DNA from: UBA830 sp002295635
GTDB lineage: Bacteria; Pseudomonadota; Alphaproteobacteria; MPNO01; UBA830
Assembly (NCBI GenBank): GCA_002295635.1
Contig: DBHK01000011.1
Coordinates: forward strand, 27,359-91,358
Direction: 5' to 3'
DNA length: 64,000 bases
A program made the position numbers and the translations under genes. Shown piece by piece: positions 26,916 to 35,311 of this stretch; the first letter of the stretch is position 1, and every line of letters starts with the position of its first letter. Below the pieces are notes generated by a model, which saw only the letters and a list, made by a program, of their open reading frames with translations, had not been told where the DNA came from and searched no databases.

Positions 26916-28112
26916 ATGGACTTTTCCCTGCACCCGAAAATAGAAGACTATCGCAACCGCATCCGCGTATTTGTCGATACCAATATCATTCCTTTAGAAG
27001 CAGACCGAGATAATTACGATGAACATGAGAACATCCGACCCGAAGTGCTGGATGACGTCCGAGCCAAAGTAAAAGCGGAAGGCCTTTGGGCGCTGCAGAT
27101 GCCTGAGGAACTCGGTGGTCAAGGTCTTAGCGTCGCTGGTATTACGCCGTGCTACGAGGAGATGAATCGGTCGATCTTTGGACCGGTCTGCTTTAACTCC
27201 GCCGCACCGGACGACGGTAACATGATAGTTCTAAATAAAATCGCGACAGAGGCCCAGAAAGATCGGTGGTTGCGGCCTATCGCAGAAGGCAAAGTACGTT
27301 CATCCTTCGCGATGACCGAACCGGCACCAGGATCGGGCTCCGACCCATCAACTATGCTGACAACGGCAGAAAGAAAGGGTGACACTTGGGTTATTAACGG
27401 TCGGAAGTGGTTCATTACGGGCGCCGGCGAAGCAAAACACTTTATTTTGATTGCGCGTACGTCCGACGATAATCGAAAAGGATTAAGCGCTTTCCTGTTC
27501 GACGCAAACCAGACAGGTTGGAAAATTCTCCGGCGTATTCCGATCATGGGGCCTGAAGAACACGGCGGACACTGTGAAATTTCTTTTAGCGGGCTAAAGA
27601 TTCCCGATGAGAATCGTCTTATGGGCGTCGGAGATGGTCTAAAAGTCGCGCAAATCCGCCTCGGAACCGCGCGACTAACCCACTGTATGCGGTGGACTGG
27701 TATGGCCAAACGCGCACTAGAGGAAACTTTCGAATATGTCCGCGACCGAAAGGCATTTGGCGAAACTTTAGCAAACCACGAAGGCGTTCAATGGCTACTC
27801 GGTGAGGCGGCCATGCAAATAGAGATCTGTCGCCTTTTGACCATGCGTGCGGCAATTAAGTTGGATGCTGGGGAGTTCGCACGTAAAGAGGTGTCTATGG
27901 CAAAAGTGGTGGTATCCGAAACCCTTCATAAAGCGATTGATACGGCAATCCAGCTTCGCGGAGCGCGTGGTTATTCTAAGGATACACCGCTCGAGTGGAT
28001 GTACCGCTACGCCCGCCAAGCACGACTGGTGGATGGATCTTCCGAAACCCATAAAATGGTGCTTTCGCGGCACCTCTTATCGGAGGGTATCGATTTCTGG
28101 AGATGGGACTAG
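26916..28112 (+). CDS. Acyl-CoA dehydrogenase, ACAD10/11-like
   Basis: The 398-residue flavoprotein shows the ACAD motifs SFAMTEPAPGSGSDPSTM and WFITGAGEAKHFILIA in the middle domain and RGARGYSKDTPLEWMYRYAR in the C-terminal domain. The final signature is VDGSSETHKMVLSRHLL, with E377 in the DG-x-x-E-x-H form seen in the ACAD domain of ACAD10/ACAD11 and bacterial relatives rather than the common YEGTSEIQ form. Such enzymes can remove phosphate from 4-phosphoacyl-CoA when paired with an APH-like kinase, and an APH-like kinase gene follows directly. It starts eight bases after the SDR stop. Confidence 0.9.
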   Translation: MDFSLHPKIEDYRNRIRVFVDTNIIPLEADRDNYDEHENIRPEVLDDVRAKVKAEGLWALQMPEELGGQGLSVAGITPCYEEMNRSIFGPVCFNSAAPDDGNMIVLNKIATEAQKDRWLRPIAEGKVRSSFAMTEPAPGSGSDPSTMLTTAERKGDTWVINGRKWFITGAGEAKHFILIARTSDDNRKGLSAFLFDANQTGWKILRRIPIMGPEEHGGHCEISFSGLKIPDENRLMGVGDGLKVAQIRLGTARLTHCMRWTGMAKRALEETFEYVRDRKAFGETLANHEGVQWLLGEAAMQIEICRLLTMRAAIKLDAGEFARKEVSMAKVVVSETLHKAIDTAIQLRGARGYSKDTPLEWMYRYARQARLVDGSSETHKMVLSRHLLSEGIDFWRWD

Positions 28113-28225
28113 TTAATCATTTAGTTTCGGTATTGTGCGCTATCTCAGCCAAACCGGGGTACTTAAATGACCACGCATCTAGACTTAGGTTAGGTTGCTG
28201 GCGCTGATAGTAAGGATATCGTGAT

Positions 28226-29212
28226 ATGGCACTGGCCTCATTTATCCGCGATGCCGCCGGGGCAGACAAGGTCACCATAGAGGATGGCAATCTATTGCAT
28301 GGCGGAGCCATTCAAGAAAATCGTTTGCTTACAGTGACTATCTCTGGAGGCGAGCTTTTTGGTACACAGGAGATCGTTCTGCGCTCCGAAGCGACAGCCC
28401 GAATTCCGGAAAGTAGGCCGCTGGACCAGCAATTTGCGATTCTAAAAGTAGCCGAGGCGGCAGGAGTGACGGTCCCCAAACCTCTCTGGTATTGCGGTGA
28501 TTCCGCGATCATCGGTAAACCATTTTATCTAATGAAGCATCTAGAGGGGGACGCGCTAGGTAATCGGATTACCCGAGTGGGCGAACAGCCCCATCTGGCA
28601 GCTACACTCGGGCAAGAATTAGCCCGTATCCACAGCATCAAACCACCACAAAAAGATTTAGAATTTCTTGAAACAATTTCTTCATCGCCGGCAATCGACG
28701 CGATAGAAAAATATCGAAGCTATCTAGACGAGTTACCGGAACCGCACCCGGTTCTGGAATGGACGCTTCGCTGGCTTGAAAATCAATCGTCAGATGCGCG
28801 AGACATAGTGCTGTGTCACCGCGATTTTCGGACGGGAAACTACATGGTCCATGAGGGAGCGCTCACTGGCGTGTTGGATTGGGAATTTGCTGGTTGGGGC
28901 GATCCGCACGAGGATGTTGCTTGGTTCTGTGCCCGTTGCTGGCGATTTTCTGCCCCAAAGTTAGAGGCTGGCGGCATCGCTGCGCGCGAGGTGTTCTATA
29001 ACGCATATGAACTTGCCTCAGGGCGCAAGCTTGAAAAAGAACAAATTACATATTGGGAGACTATGGCTCATGCGCGTTGGGCCGTAATTGCACTACAACA
29101 ATCTATGCGCCATCGGTCCAATGAAGAGCCGGGCCTTGAGCTTGCCCTAATCGGCCGGCGGCTAGCCGAATTGGAATTTGAGTGCCTTCGCCTTACAGGA
29201 GTAACTAAATGA
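28226..29212 (+). CDS. APH-family phosphotransferase (LvaA/ACAD10-11 kinase-like)
   Basis: The 328-residue protein is an aminoglycoside-phosphotransferase-fold kinase. The catalytic loop is VLCHRDFRTGNYMV (about residues 194-207) and the metal-binding motif is GVLDWEFAGWGDPHEDVAW. RLLTVTISGG near the start is the nucleotide-binding strand region. Kinases of this group phosphorylate the 4-hydroxyl of acyl-CoA thioesters in levulinate and 4-hydroxyacid catabolism (LvaA; kinase domain of ACAD10/11). Adjacent ACAD and DUF6285-like genes fit that role rather than antibiotic resistance. A ribosome site AAGGA precedes the ATG. Confidence 0.86.
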   Translation: MALASFIRDAAGADKVTIEDGNLLHGGAIQENRLLTVTISGGELFGTQEIVLRSEATARIPESRPLDQQFAILKVAEAAGVTVPKPLWYCGDSAIIGKPFYLMKHLEGDALGNRITRVGEQPHLAATLGQELARIHSIKPPQKDLEFLETISSSPAIDAIEKYRSYLDELPEPHPVLEWTLRWLENQSSDARDIVLCHRDFRTGNYMVHEGALTGVLDWEFAGWGDPHEDVAWFCARCWRFSAPKLEAGGIAAREVFYNAYELASGRKLEKEQITYWETMAHARWAVIALQQSMRHRSNEEPGLELALIGRRLAELEFECLRLTGVTK

Positions 29213-29604
29213 GAAGCCGTCCGAACGCTCGTGAGCTATTGGATATTGCCGAGAAGACCCTGTCCGCAGAGGTCATGCCGGATATTTCGGAACGCCAACG
29301 ATACAACTTGGCCTTGGTTGCATCCGCGATAGGGATTGCGAAACGCGAGTTGGCAGGTGGTGTTTTTGCTTGGGAGCATGAGTTAGATATCTTACGCGCT
29401 CTTTATGGCGACGATGTTATGGAACAACCGGAAACCATGCTTGTACGACTAAACCGACAGCTGGCTGACGAACTAAGAGCCGGGGTCTACGACGAAAAGA
29501 ATACGGAACAAGAGACAGTTCTGAATCTTTTATTCCAAGACGTCGTTGCACGCCTTAACGAGGACAACCCTACGTACGAAAGAGTAAAAACGTTAAGTAA
29601 TTAG
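29209..29604 (+). CDS. DUF6285-like small protein (LvaB-like kinase partner)
   Basis: The 131-residue acidic helical protein begins MRSRPNARELLDIAEKTLSA and has ERQRYNLALVASAIGIAKRE, the pattern of DUF6285 proteins that accompany APH-like kinases. It overlaps the kinase gene by four bases. In Pseudomonas putida the small protein LvaB is needed for LvaA kinase activity; assigning this gene the same role is inference from position and general similarity. No catalytic residues or membrane segments are visible. Confidence 0.75.
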   Translation: MRSRPNARELLDIAEKTLSAEVMPDISERQRYNLALVASAIGIAKRELAGGVFAWEHELDILRALYGDDVMEQPETMLVRLNRQLADELRAGVYDEKNTEQETVLNLLFQDVVARLNEDNPTYERVKTLSN

Positions 29605-29746
29605 CCGGAGGATACGGGTAGCCTAAGTCGACTCGACCGATCGATGTATCCCGCCGAGAGCCTCTATTTACCCACATTTATTTTTGCCCACGTTTACATC
29701 TAACCGGTCCGCCGTTCTGTCACCGATACGAATCGCTCGTGAATTT

Positions 29747-29783
29747 TAACTATAAAGTTAGTGTGTTCTAATATTTATAGTTG
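29747..29783. promoter_or_regulatory. Candidate metalloregulator operator upstream of the Mn/Zn importer
   Basis: TAACTATAAAGTTA at 29747-29760 is a perfect inverted repeat (5-base arms, 4-base spacer). A second, inverted copy of AACTATAAA occurs as TTTATAGTT at 29774-29782. The pair lies about 100 bases in front of the transporter operon in an AT-rich stretch where a promoter would be expected. An operator for a Mur, Zur or MntR-type repressor is inferred; the motif does not exactly match a consensus known to me. Confidence 0.4.
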
Positions 29784-29884
29784 TGCTTTATTTGATTAGT
29801 CCTTGCGAAATTATGGATAGAGGCTAAACTTCGGACCTCCGCATCAGAAACTAAAAAAGTATTCGCATGCGGAGACGAGGACTT

Positions 29885-30862
29885 ATGAGCACGTTGACCA
29901 AATTCGCCAATATTTTTGCTGCAACCCTTGCAACATTCGCAACACTACTTACCGTGAACAATGCGCAGGCTGAAGCTCAGAAAAATATCGTCGCTACCAT
30001 CACGCAAATTGGCGAACCACTGTCGGTCATTGCAGGAGGCCGCGCAAAAATCGTTACCTTGATGGGAGAAGGGGTAGACCCACACCTTTATCGACTGACC
30101 CGGTCGGACGTCTTAAAACTGAACCGTGCAGATCTGATTGTCTATAACGGCCTTGATCTTGAAGCCCAGATTGTGAAATTGCTAACGAAGTTCGCGGCTC
30201 ATAAGCCTGTAATCGGCCTAGCAGAAGTATTGAGGGAACGGGGCTTCCTGACCAAGGATGGCAGGGCTTACGATCCACATGTTTGGATGGATCCGGTACT
30301 CTGGGGCACTGCCCTGCAGACCGCGGTCGATGCATTGGCAAGAATCGATCCAAAAAACGCTGAATTTTACCACACCAACAATGCTGCCTATCTGATCGAA
30401 CTTGGAAAGCTTCATTCCAGCGCAAAGAGATCCATTGCTTCAATCCCCAATGAATCCGGTGTGCTCGTCACAGCGCACGATGCATTTGGGTATTTTGCTC
30501 GAGCATACGGACTCGAAGTCTTAGCCGTCCAAGGTATCAGCACAGAAAGCGAAGCAGGCGTAAAAAAAATAGAAGATCTGGTCAAAACCATAGTAAAACG
30601 ACGTGTTGGTGCAGTGTTCATTGAAAGTACTGTCTCAGCGCGGAACGTCCAAGCGCTGATTGAGGGGGCTGCTGCACGTGGTCACCGGGTCCGTATCGGA
30701 GGAAAGCTCTTCTCCGACGCTATGGGGCCTACTGGGACCTATGTCGGGACCTATATCGGCATGTTTAACCATAACGTGACTACCATCGTCCGATCCCTAA
30801 GCGGCGTAAGCCCCAAGCCCCAACCTCGCGATCAGCTTGCTGAAACAAAGTTTTCAAAATGA
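29885..30862 (+). CDS. Mn/Zn ABC transporter substrate-binding protein (TroA/ZnuA family)
   Basis: The product (325 residues from this ATG, which has a GAGGA ribosome site) starts with a signal peptide of about 30 residues ending NNAQA. Metal ligands of the cluster 9 family are visible: histidine in GEGVDPHLYRLT, histidine in AYDPHVWMDP, glutamate in VFIESTVSARNVQ and aspartate in GKLFSDAMG. There is no long His-rich loop of the zinc-specific ZnuA kind, which favours manganese or mixed specificity. It delivers metal in the periplasm to the downstream ABC permeases; the ATPase gene overlaps its end by four bases. Confidence 0.9.
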   Translation: MSTLTKFANIFAATLATFATLLTVNNAQAEAQKNIVATITQIGEPLSVIAGGRAKIVTLMGEGVDPHLYRLTRSDVLKLNRADLIVYNGLDLEAQIVKLLTKFAAHKPVIGLAEVLRERGFLTKDGRAYDPHVWMDPVLWGTALQTAVDALARIDPKNAEFYHTNNAAYLIELGKLHSSAKRSIASIPNESGVLVTAHDAFGYFARAYGLEVLAVQGISTESEAGVKKIEDLVKTIVKRRVGAVFIESTVSARNVQALIEGAAARGHRVRIGGKLFSDAMGPTGTYVGTYIGMFNHNVTTIVRSLSGVSPKPQPRDQLAETKFSK

Positions 30863-31656
30863 AATCGGCGGGCCCAATTCTAAAAAACTCTGCCAGTATC
30901 AAGGGTCAACGGAACCCATTGTCCGTGCACGGTCTCACTGTCGCGTACAACAACAAACCCGCGCTCTGGGACGTAGATATCTCTGTACCAGATAAGAGCC
31001 TCATGGCCGTAATCGGTCCAAACGGCGCTGGGAAGTCGACTATGATCAAAGCTATATTAGGCCTTACACCAACAGTTTCGGGGAAAATCCAGCTATTCGG
31101 AGAACGACTGAAAAACGCCCGCAATCGTGTCGCTTACGTGCCGCAGCGGACGAGTGTTGACTGGGACTTCCCCGCCTCTGCTGAGGACGTCGTGGCGATG
31201 GGTCTTTACCGCCGGATCGGCTGGTGCCGTCCTGTAAAGCGTCGTCACCTCGATACCGCACGCGGCTACTTGGACCAAGTTGATATGGCTGATCTCGCCT
31301 ATCGACAGATAGGCCAACTGTCGGGCGGCCAGCAGCAGCGAGTATTTCTTGCCCGTGCTCTAGCCCAAGAAGCAGATTTATACCTCATGGATGAGCCTTT
31401 TTCAGGTGTTGACTCCGCCACCGAGAGAACCGTCGTCAATATAATCCGCGATATACGCTCGGACGGGGCCACGGTAGTCTGCGTCCACCACGACCTTCAG
31501 ACCGTCGGCGAATACTTTGATCGCGTACTAATTCTCAATGTCCGTGCCATCGCAGCAGGACCCATCTCAGATGTCCTTACGGAGGAAAATCTACAAATGG
31601 CATATGGCGGGCGATTAGCGGCCACGGCGATCCGAGCGATAGACAGTAACGCATAA
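30859..31656 (+). CDS. Mn/Zn ABC transporter ATP-binding protein (TroB family)
   Basis: The 265-residue ATPase has Walker A in VIGPNGAGKSTMIKAILG, the Q-loop VAYVPQRTSVDWDFP typical of metal importers, signature LSGGQQQRVFLARAL, Walker B DLYLMDEPFSGVD and the switch histidine in CVHHDLQTV. It powers metal import with the two permeases encoded downstream. The first 25 residues precede the conserved domain, so a later start is possible, but the ATGA overlap with the binding-protein gene supports this one. Confidence 0.92.
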   Translation: MKSAGPILKNSASIKGQRNPLSVHGLTVAYNNKPALWDVDISVPDKSLMAVIGPNGAGKSTMIKAILGLTPTVSGKIQLFGERLKNARNRVAYVPQRTSVDWDFPASAEDVVAMGLYRRIGWCRPVKRRHLDTARGYLDQVDMADLAYRQIGQLSGGQQQRVFLARALAQEADLYLMDEPFSGVDSATERTVVNIIRDIRSDGATVVCVHHDLQTVGEYFDRVLILNVRAIAAGPISDVLTEENLQMAYGGRLAATAIRAIDSNA

Positions 31657-31698
31657 TATTCCATTCAAATAGATCTGCATTAACGTGCACAATCTAAC

Positions 31699-32895
31699 AT
31701 GACCATAGTCGAAGCTTATACAGTCCTAACATTCCAAGCCGGGTATAATACTTCGGTCGTACTGACAGGTGTGATCGCACTCGGATTCGGTGGTGGGGTA
31801 ATAGGGGTGTTTCCTTACCTACGTAAACGATCCCTAGTATCAAATGCCATAAGCCATGCCACTCTTCCTGGAATCGCGATGGCGTTTCTCCTGAGCGTCA
31901 CGCTGGGTGGATCGGGCCGTAACCTAGCACTTCTAACCGCTGGTGCCACCCTGAGCGGAGCCATCGGCATCTTTGCAATCCAATGGATACGTGATCAGAC
32001 GCGGCTCGCCGAAGATACCGCGATAGGTACGGTGCTAAGTGTCTTCTTCGGTATCGGTGTTGTACTCCTTAGCCATATTCAAACTATGAAAACCGGTGCA
32101 CAGGCGGGCCTAAACAGTTTCTTACTCGGATCCACCGCTATGCTGACTTCGGGCGAGGCTTTGCTTATTTCAATCTCCTCAGCCGTTGCTATCGGGTGCT
32201 CATTGGCTTTTATTAAGGAATTCAGGACGGTAGCTTTTGACAAAGACTTTGCCAAAGCTCAGGGGTGGCAAACGTCTCATTTCGACTTGATAATGCTAGC
32301 GCTATTATTGGCGATCATGGCGATCGGGTTAAAAACCGTTGGATTGGTCTTAATCATTGCACTCGTGATAGTCCCACCGGCAACGGCCCGATTCTGGACG
32401 AATCGACTGGGTTGTATGATCGCCCTTTCGGGTTTATTCGGCGGCCTATCTGGCTGGATTGGTGGTGCATTCTCAGCACTATATCCAAATATGCCAGCCG
32501 GCGCCGTCATCGTACTAACTGCCGCGTCCATATTTACTTTTAGTCTTTTGTGCGCACCCAAAAGAGGTGTCATCACGCGGAGTATCTGCCGACTTCGCCT
32601 AAGGTTTTTCGCGTTAGAAAATCGCGGTCTTATCTCGATTGCAGGGGGATACACACCCCTAGATCCAATTACTCGGTACTTATTTCGCTGGCGCGGGTAC
32701 ATGGATCCAAATGGTAAACTGACGGCTTCGGGTGTTGAGGCAGCCGCTGAGGCAAACCGGCAACGACGCTTGTGGTTTGTTTACCGCAGGCATCATCCAG
32801 ACGCAGATATTTCTCTCGGTCTGCATAATGGACGTCCGATTGAAGAGATGCTGTCGCCCGAAATCTTGGCAAGGCTCGAAAGGGAAAGAGAATGA
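31699..32895 (+). CDS. Mn/Zn ABC transporter permease with C-terminal cytoplasmic extension (TroC family)
   Basis: The 398-residue protein has a standard ABC-3 permease body of about 285 residues with eight or so helices (SNAISHATLPGIAMAFLLS, LKTVGLVLIIALVIVPPATA). After the last helix it continues for about 110 hydrophilic residues, including YMDPNGKLTASGVEAAAEAN and RRLWFVYRRHHPD, a pattern like the winged-helix/dimerisation part of DtxR-type regulators. Related long TroC/MntC permeases are known. The tail may sense metal or regulate transport; that is inference. The stop overlaps the next permease gene by four bases. Confidence 0.88.
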   Translation: MTIVEAYTVLTFQAGYNTSVVLTGVIALGFGGGVIGVFPYLRKRSLVSNAISHATLPGIAMAFLLSVTLGGSGRNLALLTAGATLSGAIGIFAIQWIRDQTRLAEDTAIGTVLSVFFGIGVVLLSHIQTMKTGAQAGLNSFLLGSTAMLTSGEALLISISSAVAIGCSLAFIKEFRTVAFDKDFAKAQGWQTSHFDLIMLALLLAIMAIGLKTVGLVLIIALVIVPPATARFWTNRLGCMIALSGLFGGLSGWIGGAFSALYPNMPAGAVIVLTAASIFTFSLLCAPKRGVITRSICRLRLRFFALENRGLISIAGGYTPLDPITRYLFRWRGYMDPNGKLTASGVEAAAEANRQRRLWFVYRRHHPDADISLGLHNGRPIEEMLSPEILARLERERE

Positions 32896-33848
32896 CCGCA
32901 ATTGATTTCTTATCAATCGATCTGCCCGCGATCTTTGTCGCCGTACTTGCGGCAACCAGTTGCAGCCTACTGGGTAATTTTCTAGTTCTAAGGCGACAGG
33001 CTCTGATCGGCGACGCTATTTCTCATGCTGTCTTGCCCGGTATCGTAATCGGTTTTCTACTCGCCGGTACCTTATCCACTTTACCTCTTATGCTTGGCGC
33101 CATCGGCGCCGCTATATTAGCTGCTGGACTGATAGAGGCTCTCCGCCAAATTGGGAGGATAGAGGCCGGAGCCGCTATGGGGGTTGTCTTCACCACAATG
33201 TTCGCCGCTGGAATAGTCCTGCTGGAACAAGCGGGTGCCTCTAATGTCCATATAGACGCTGAACACGCGCTATACGGAAGCCTCGAATCCATCATATGGA
33301 TGGATCTGACTGTATGGATGGACCTATTTACACTGGATGCCTACGCTGGAATGCCGCGACACCTAGTTACTCTTATCGGCGTGACTTTCAGTATCGTGGC
33401 TTTGGTTTTTCTTTTTTTCAAGGAGTTGAAGGTTGCGACATTCGATCCCGATTTAGCGGTCAGTATTGGTCTACCAATGCAAAAAATTTCTACCGGTTTT
33501 ATTGTTTTAGTTGCGGTTGCCGCCGTAGCTTCGTTCGAAGCCGTCGGCTCCATTCTTGTGATCGCCATGTTTATATGTCCCGCAGCAACGGCTCGCATGC
33601 TCACCGATAAACTCAGCCGGCAACTCTGGATCAGTGCCGGCGTTGCAACTCTAGCAGGAGTAGGTGGATATCTATTTGCGGCTTTTGGACCACAATTATG
33701 GGGTAGCAGTAATTCGCTAAACGCGGCAGGGGCGATTGCCGTTGTCGCCGGGCTCCTCCAGGTCATGGCAATGGTAGCCGGGCCGAGATATGGAGCGCTC
33801 ACGCGCACTATCAAAAAACGTAAGCAACGGCCAGCTTCTATCTATTAA
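32892..33848 (+). CDS. Mn/Zn ABC transporter permease (TroD family)
   Basis: The 318-residue polytopic protein is a second ABC-3 permease: LRRQALIGDAISHAVLPGIV near residue 33, VVFTTMFAAGIVLLEQAGAS, and FEAVGSILVIAMFICPAATA near residue 215. Two different permeases in tandem are normal for Tro/Mnt/Sit-type systems, which assemble a heterodimer. It closes the four-gene operon; no T-rich terminator hairpin follows. Confidence 0.91.
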   Translation: MTAIDFLSIDLPAIFVAVLAATSCSLLGNFLVLRRQALIGDAISHAVLPGIVIGFLLAGTLSTLPLMLGAIGAAILAAGLIEALRQIGRIEAGAAMGVVFTTMFAAGIVLLEQAGASNVHIDAEHALYGSLESIIWMDLTVWMDLFTLDAYAGMPRHLVTLIGVTFSIVALVFLFFKELKVATFDPDLAVSIGLPMQKISTGFIVLVAVAAVASFEAVGSILVIAMFICPAATARMLTDKLSRQLWISAGVATLAGVGGYLFAAFGPQLWGSSNSLNAAGAIAVVAGLLQVMAMVAGPRYGALTRTIKKRKQRPASIY

Positions 33849-33968
33849 TTTCTTGGCTTTCGAAATTTCTCGTCGTTGCCCCTTCGACTATAGGGCGGAA
33901 TGAAGAACTACAATCGTCAAATTTAGAACAGCTATACAAAGCGGCCCGCCTCGTTAGTATTGGTAAAA

Positions 33969-34157
33969 ATGAAGCGCCATTTCAACATATCGCAGCTTTT
34001 CGTCATTGCCGCCCTCGCGGTTATGTTACTTACGACTGGCGCTGTATGCCAGTTTCCTGAGAACTGGGAGACCCGTCTAAGAGCGCTCTTACCCGCGTGG
34101 ATCGGGATCACAGCAGTCTTCTGGATACTATGGCGTAAGACTGGACGAATGAAATGA
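33969..34157 (+). CDS. Small hypothetical membrane protein
   Basis: A 62-codon frame encodes a basic N-terminus and two hydrophobic segments (SQLFVIAALAVMLLTTGAV and LLPAWIGITAVFWILW), ending in basic residues. A TTG three codons earlier is another possible start. No family is recognised and no strong ribosome site is visible. Two well-formed helices with positive-inside flanks argue for a real gene, but the short length leaves doubt. Confidence 0.4.
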   Translation: MKRHFNISQLFVIAALAVMLLTTGAVCQFPENWETRLRALLPAWIGITAVFWILWRKTGRMK

Positions 34158-34301
34158 TTAGGCTAAATAAAGGGGTCAAATCCTTCAGCGTCCCAAATTT
34201 GTTAGATAGTTTGTCACACAAAATAATGATTGATCTCGCACACCCCTAAAATAGAAGTGTCTAATATATTTATATTAATAGGATATTTACTTAAAAGATG
34301 G

Positions 34302-34378
34302 TGGTGACCCCGACAGGATTCGAACCTGTGACCTACAGATTAGGAATCTGCCGCTCTATCCAGCTGAGCTACGGGGCC
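34302..34378 (-). tRNA. tRNA-Arg (anticodon CCT)
   Basis: The minus strand folds as a complete cloverleaf: acceptor GGCCCCG with CGGGGTC, D-arm AGCTCAGCTGGATAGAGC, anticodon stem-loop around GATTCCTAATC with CCT in the anticodon position, and the T-arm with GGTTCGAATCC. The discriminator A is followed by an encoded CCA. It reads the AGG arginine codon. Confidence 0.96.
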
Positions 34379-34685
34379 TTCGGGATCATGTAACTCAATG
34401 TCGACCAAAAAAGGAAGAGTAATCCACCGGCAGAAATATAAAAAAGTTTCAAAAGTCACCGTGCCCCATGCACAAATCCCCTGCGTTTACACCGGCAACT
34501 TCAAAATAGGCATAGCCAAAGATTCTGGCCCGGTTGGAAAAAATTGAGGCGCGGACCCTAGGGCGATTGCTCCCCATAAAATTATACACCGTTCCGGTCG
34601 AATACGATTAAGCTACCTCTCAATTACCAGACCAGCCGGCCGCTTCAACATCCTTCCACAAGTGCCGCGCGATTCGAATGCAAAT
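34379..34685. other. Intergenic stretch without recognised gene
   Basis: This stretch of 307 bases lies between the tRNA-Arg 5-prime end and the end of the PagL-like gene. I see no open frame with coding character, no RNA fold of a known class and no repeat. It must contain the tRNA promoter near its left end, but no clear sigma-70 boxes could be named. Confidence 0.5.
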
Positions 34686-35192
34686 TCAGTAGTTATCTCG
34701 AAGTGGGATTGAATAGAAGACGCTAAGAACCTCAGTGCCTGGATTGAAATCGCCTATATTGGCATTGGACAGATGGTAGAATGCCAACCCAAAGCGTGTG
34801 CGGTTGTCGAACCTGTAGGCCAGTTCGATAGATGATCGAAATTCTATTTCATACCCAAGATCGCGACCATCGCCCTCCTCATAATATCCTGCGGCAAAAC
34901 TTGGTGTTAGGACCCAGCGGCGCCCAAAAAATACATCGACAAGTACCCCGCCATATCCGTAAAACGCCGAATCCGTTGTAGCCATCAGACCCGCTAAGGG
35001 TTTGAATACCCAGATTTTTTTCTCTGAGCGATATTCTGCCCGGAGTTCGACCGCATCGTGCTTATTCTGATATACATCGTAGTCACCTACTCCGAGTGTC
35101 AAAAAGCCTGGTTCATCTGCTACTACCGGTCCAGCCCCTATTGAAGCTAAACCAAGAACAAATAAAATCAAGAATGCGAGCAATTTTCTCAC
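34686..35192 (-). CDS. PagL-like lipid A 3-O-deacylase (outer-membrane beta-barrel)
   Basis: The 168-residue protein has a signal peptide (MRKLLAFLILFVLGLASIG, cleavage near AGPVVA) and then alternating aromatic beta strands of an eight-stranded barrel, ending in a C-terminal aromatic residue. H140, S142 and E154 in FYHLSNANIGDFNPGTEV reproduce the spacing of the PagL catalytic triad (H126, S128, E140 in Pseudomonas). It is predicted to remove a 3-hydroxyacyl chain from lipid A in the outer membrane. It is monocistronic. Confidence 0.82.
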   Translation of the reverse strand: MRKLLAFLILFVLGLASIGAGPVVADEPGFLTLGVGDYDVYQNKHDAVELRAEYRSEKKIWVFKPLAGLMATTDSAFYGYGGVLVDVFFGRRWVLTPSFAAGYYEEGDGRDLGYEIEFRSSIELAYRFDNRTRFGLAFYHLSNANIGDFNPGTEVLSVFYSIPLRDNY

Positions 35193-35311
35193 GTCGCTCT
35201 ACCCCACCTTAGATATCATTTTTTCAATATCACATTTTCCGTACACAGGCTGCCATTTTAGTCAATTCAACCTCTTTTTTTCCACCGCAAACGCCCCCGC
35301 AATACTATAAA

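Noticed and set aside
28226..29212. Aminoglycoside resistance gene
   Set aside because: The fold motif is shared, but the neighbouring ACAD and DUF6285-like genes and the LvaA-like layout point to acyl-CoA metabolism.
29885..33848. Naming the importer znuABC or mntABCD outright
   Set aside because: The binding protein lacks the His-rich zinc loop, two permeases are present, and no metal-specific regulator gene is adjacent, so the metal cannot be fixed from sequence.
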